DNA from: Pyronema omphalodes | Lineage: Eukaryota > Ascomycota > Pezizomycetes > Pezizales > Pyronemataceae | Length of the DNA stretch: 64,000 nucleotides | Assembly (NCBI GenBank): GCA_024516155.1 | Contig: JAJJXM010000003.1 | Span: 1,302,001-1,366,000, forward strand | Direction of reading: 5' to 3' | In this document: piece after piece, positions 60,472 to 64,000 of the stretch | Layout of the letters: every line of letters begins with the position of its first letter | Numbering within the stretch: position 1 is the first letter of the stretch | Notes under the pieces: generated by a model | What the model was told of the DNA's origin: nothing | What the model saw: the letters and a program-made list of their open reading frames with translations, nothing else | Database searches by the model: none | Position numbers and translations under genes: made by a program

Positions 60472-63368
60472 TTGATTTTGATTTTGATTTTAATCATACA
60501 CCGATCGAGGCCTCTAAGGCCTATGCGGGAGCTAAGTATCCGTTTTTCCTGTCCTCGCGGTTTAAACCGCCTAACGAGGCAACCCAATCTCCATGTCCCC
60601 AAACTCCCCAGTTAGAAAAATAGATATACGCAAACGGCAAACAACCGCAAAAACACAAATAAACAAAACACTCTCGTACACAGTCTAGACAAACCCCGTA
60701 CAGAAACTCAGACGTGACACCAAACTTGAGCCCAGCAATAACCGCCTTGCCGTACAAACACTAAAAGATTTCAGAGAAAAGAAAAACAACCCCTCAATCC
60801 CGTGAATCCCCATCTCCAGGCCCACCAACCCCAGCCTATTCGTAGCGCCTGCCAATCTCCGTGGCTGCTAAATACTCCAACAACACCTTCGTACAGCGAT
60901 CGTCGCTAAACAGATCCACCGCTTTGAGCCTTGCTCGTGGTCTCCAGCTCCTGCCCTTAATGGCATCCACCTCTTTCTTTAGTACTGCGTACTCACGCCT
61001 CCAGCGGTGACACTCTCCCAACAGGTGTCCCCGGGTTTGTCGGACATTAGACGTGCACCACCAGCAGACGTCGGATTCTTTCTTTTTCACTCGAACGAGG
61101 TGGGTGCCAATAAGGGCATGTCCGGACGCAAGTTGGAGGAATACTGCGGAGCGGCGTTTAGGGAGAGAGCGGAGGGAGTCGCGCAAGCCCCATGTTTTGC
61201 GGGGACGGAAAGAACGGCTGTCTTTGGCTCGTTGTGATATCCATCGCTTGGTAATGTCGCGGCGGGATTCAGTGGCTATGCGGTTGAGGTGGGCGAGTGA
61301 TACCTCATGGGGGACCAAGCACTCGGGGGCGTCGCACCTCATCAGGGGCAGGGCAGTACATTGATGGCGGGTACCCAATTTTGCTGCGGCGTCAGCTGCT
61401 TCGTTTTCTGTGATCCCGCAGTGGCCTGGGACCCAGTGGAACTCGACGGAGATGTCGCTGTTCCGGCGAAGCCAGCGGACCTCGTCGGCGATCAGCCGAG
61501 TGACGGATTGTCCTGGGCCTGGTTCGTCGGACTCCAGACGTCGGAGGGCTGCTTGGGCATCCGAAAAGATGGTGACGAGCGGGGGGGGTTTAAGGATGAC
61601 CCTGTCGAGGAAGCGATTGTCCCAGAGCTCTTTGAGGGCACGGTACATTGCGAACAGCTCGGCGTCGAACACCTCGCTGTGACGGCCTAGGTAGTGGTGA
61701 GAGCTGGTAAGCACACCGTCGACGTATCTCACGAGGCCCGATCCGGTGCGGTCATCCATGCGGGACCCATCTGTCCAAATGCATATGGAGTTGAGGGTCC
61801 TCCAGTTTTTGGCGTAGGCTTCCGCTTCCGCTCGGGGGGCGATGGTGATGTTGCACCACTGACGATGGGGGTCGACGTGGTGGACAGGCTCAGCGGACGC
61901 AAAACCAGAACGGGTCACTGCGCGCTGAGTGAGGTTGCGGATGACTATGGCTGTCTGTGTGGGGCGATTGGGATCGGTGCTGACTGGCGGGAGCGGTCGA
62001 GTGATAAGCCGTGATCGGAATCGTGCTTCCCGACCTCGAACAATGGCTTCTGCTGGGCGAGTGGCTCCTTCAGCGAGAAGGAAGGCCAGGGGAGTCGTGC
62101 GCAGGCACCCCGTAACGGCGCGGGCCTGTTTGTTGAGCAGGAGCTGGAGACGAGAGAACCTGCCGGCATCTCGGGTGGGAAGGCGACGAGCAGCGTGGAT
62201 TTCCGCGCCGTAAGTGGCCACGGATTGAACGACTGCTTGTTGGATGTTTGCAGTGCTGCCCAGGGGTAGACCCTGGGAGCGGCAGAGGCGAGCGAGGCGG
62301 GCGTGTTGCTGACGGGCCCGGGTGAGCCACTTCTGGTGGTGGTGGTTCAGAGTGAGCTTGGGATCCAGGCAGAACCCTAGCCAGCGGACGGCGGAGTCGT
62401 TCAACGGTACATTGTGGATGACGCCGTCGTAGTGGATATCGACGGTCAGCGAGTCGGGGTTTGGGTTACCGCGTCGACGGGAGAATAAGATTGCCTCTGT
62501 TTTGTCGGTCTCGAATCGAACGGCGTTGCGACGGGCCCACAGCAGGCTTAGCTGGGCACACCGGGCGAGAGTGGAGGCGATTTCTGCTGCGTCGTTGCCC
62601 TCTGCAATCCATGTGACGTCGTCCACGAAGGACAGTCCCACCATGCGTGGTAGCTCTGACTCGATCTTGTTAGCAAGATCGGCGATATATATCAGGAAAA
62701 GGACGGGGGAAACAGGGGAGCCTTGTGGGAGCCCCGTGTTTGTGTCCATTGCCGGTCCAGAGTCTCCTCCAATCGAGATTTCCACTTTGCGGTCCTCTAA
62801 GAAGCTCGCAACCCACCGGACGAGATCTCCGTCTATGTGATATCGCCGCATCTTGTCAACCAAGCAGTAAGCATTAACCGTCGGGAAGGCACCTTTGATG
62901 TCCATCATCAGGGCTCCTGCGATTTTTCTCCTTTCCCATGCTCCTTCCACCGCTTCTATCAGCACCGCCGCCGCGTCTACTGCCGACCTTCCTCTTCTGC
63001 CTCCAAACTGTCCTACATGAAAAGCCACCTTTTTCTCCGCTTCCTCTGCGATCATCATCGCCGCTACCTTTTCAACCAATTTCCCCATGCAGCTCAAAAG
63101 GGAGATCACCCGGAAGCTTTTGGCTTTTGAGTAAGACGTCTTCCCAGGCTTGGGAATGCATACCCCTTTCGCTACCTTCCAGTCGTGAGGATGATACCCT
63201 AAACGGAGGCACTGGGTGACGACAGCGGTCACTCTATCAGGGTCCCACCGCATGAGAGCCTTTATGATTGGCACTCCCAGGCTATCACTTCCCGGGGTCT
63301 TCGATGTGAACCTGGGTATTGAGGCTTTCAATACAGAGGTTTGTCCGATCAGTTTCGCTTCGTCGAAA
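60472..63368 (-). mobile_element. 5'-truncated Tad-like LINE with (AAAATC)n tail
   Basis: On the minus strand the element runs from about 63368 to a 3' tail of AAAATC repeats (plus strand 60474-60495, GATTTT units). The 9-base TTGAATACT at 63377-63369 and TTGAGTACT at 60471-60463 differ by one transition and may be a decayed target-site duplication. The apurinic endonuclease half and ORF1 are missing. The 3' UTR is about 340 bp. Confidence 0.7.
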
Positions 63369-63373
63369 AGTAT
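60836..63373 (-). pseudogene. LINE ORF2 fragment: reverse transcriptase, RNase H, zinc knuckle
   Basis: An uninterrupted frame of about 845 codons with a stop at 60836 and no native start, opened by truncation at 63373. Reverse-transcriptase motifs occur in order: PKPGKTSYSKAKSFRVISLL, the catalytic Asp in MMDIKGAFPTVNA, GLPQGSPVSPVLFLIYIADL, and the active-site box SFVDDVTW. RNase H follows, with IWTDGSRMDDRTGSGLV, EVFDAELFAMYRAL, TIFSDAQAALRRLE and WVPGHCGITENEAADAAAKL supplying the D-E-D-D residues. A C-terminal CWWC...H...C zinc motif comes last. All catalytic residues are intact and no frameshift is visible, so insertion is relatively recent. It cannot transpose by itself, lacking the endonuclease domain and start. 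Confidence 0.88.
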
Positions 63374-64000
63374 TCAACTAATAGATTTTCTCGAGTAGCC
63401 AGGAAGTTAACTAATCGATCACAGGCCGAATAAACTTAAGGGTCTCTCTCGAGGTATTTGGTGTAGATAGGTATGGCCGTAACAAGAGATCAAGTTGCTG
63501 ATGCTGGAGGAGACGGTGGGAAGACTTAGGGTCTTTTATAGACTTTCGTCTACAAGTTCGCCCAGACTTCCCAAGGGAACCAACTTCCAAACTAAGCTTA
63601 GGAGATAAGACGTGAGTCAATTCTTTGACAAATCTACCGATGGCTCGCATCATGCTGCATGCGCAATTATATTAATTGCTCACTTGCATGATGACCCTCG
63701 TATCAGATTAATCCTTGACATTCCTCGCCGTGCTACCACACCTTCCAATCAGGTGTTGGGCTTAAGCGCCCAGTGAAGGGTGACTCCACTTGAGCGCATA
63801 ATGCAATGACTCCTCTGATAATGACATGTGAGTCATATATCTTATGAGTCGTCTTGATCATAGATCTCCCTAGAGAATCTCGATTGCGAGTGAAGGAATC
63901 TGACATCATAAGGCAGACTATGCCTTACCGGAGCGCACTGCCCCGTCGCATTCCTGTGTGATGTCATTTGCCCCACCTGCGCGCACTTGCGCGCAGCCAC
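63369..64000 (-). other. LTR- or promoter-like sequence beside the LINE
   Basis: On the minus strand a TATAAAA box (about 63540-63534, in GTCTATAAAAGACCC) is followed by a C/T-rich stretch with CTTCCCACC, CTCCTCCAGCATCAGC, as in fungal LTR R/U5 regions. The sequence before it has CATGCAAGTGAGC and ATGCGCTCAAGTGGAG repeats. Only one copy is visible, so an LTR cannot be proved. A GCGCGCAAGTGCGCGC palindrome lies at 63980-63995. Confidence 0.3.

Noticed and set aside
61007..63398. Several plus-strand frames of 60-127 codons
   Set aside because: Shadows of the GC-rich LINE reverse-transcriptase frame on the minus strand.

Overview
The window looks like a nuclear chromosome segment of a filamentous ascomycete (Pezizomycotina; the class cannot be fixed from sequence alone). 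Genes carry short 48-105 bp introns with GT-AG ends, there is a fungal flavin-carrier/TRP-like membrane protein, a Kex2-processed cysteine-rich secreted protein, a HeLo-like N-terminal domain and Tad-like LINE remnants. Gene density is low and about three quarters of the window is repeats, transposon remnants or simple-sequence DNA.

Layout. 1-458 (-) is the 5' part of a probable HeLo-domain gene running off the left edge. About 840-12000 (+) and about 46540-33040 (-) are two arms of a large, diverged inverted duplication. Each arm carries two tandem copies of one unrecognised two-exon gene, at 3423-6250 and 8985-11551 (+) and at 36963-34140 and 42528-39948 (-). The four proteins (828-915 aa) share a conserved 108-residue first exon, an acidic stretch, a Ser/Thr/Pro-rich region with 6-8 repeats of 22 residues, and a basic C-terminus with repeated KRVRW-like motifs and an invariant end. 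Because the arms can be compared, insertions show up against paralogous empty sites. These are a 1923-bp element with large subterminal TAAACACC arrays (43614-45536), a roughly 1-kb insert near 37412-38425, a roughly 0.53-kb insert at 1389-1916, and a 5'-truncated LINE at 6527-7497.

Between the arms are an FLC/TRP-like gene (17286-14554, -), a 6-kb stretch of many different microsatellites (17.4-23.1 kb), a 0.57-kb polypyrimidine tract (24.6-25.2 kb), a LINE fragment with a 13-bp target duplication (25625-27540), an 80-bp TA-flanked hairpin (29671-29750) and a long foldback (33410-33890).

Right of the arms is ordinary gene space: tRNA-Lys(CUU) at 47082, a small secreted 10-cysteine protein (49479), a divergent pair of an aldo-keto reductase (51482-50360, -) and an NAD(P)-binding epimerase-like protein (52338-53144, +), a secreted LVIVD/choice-of-anchor-B-type protein (54933-53292, -) and a small basic protein (58079-57766, -). 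The right end holds a LINE ORF2 fragment with complete reverse transcriptase and RNase H domains (63373-60836, -), preceded by LTR- or promoter-like sequence. No operon or pathway is evident. The most unusual content is the four-gene family and its inverted block.
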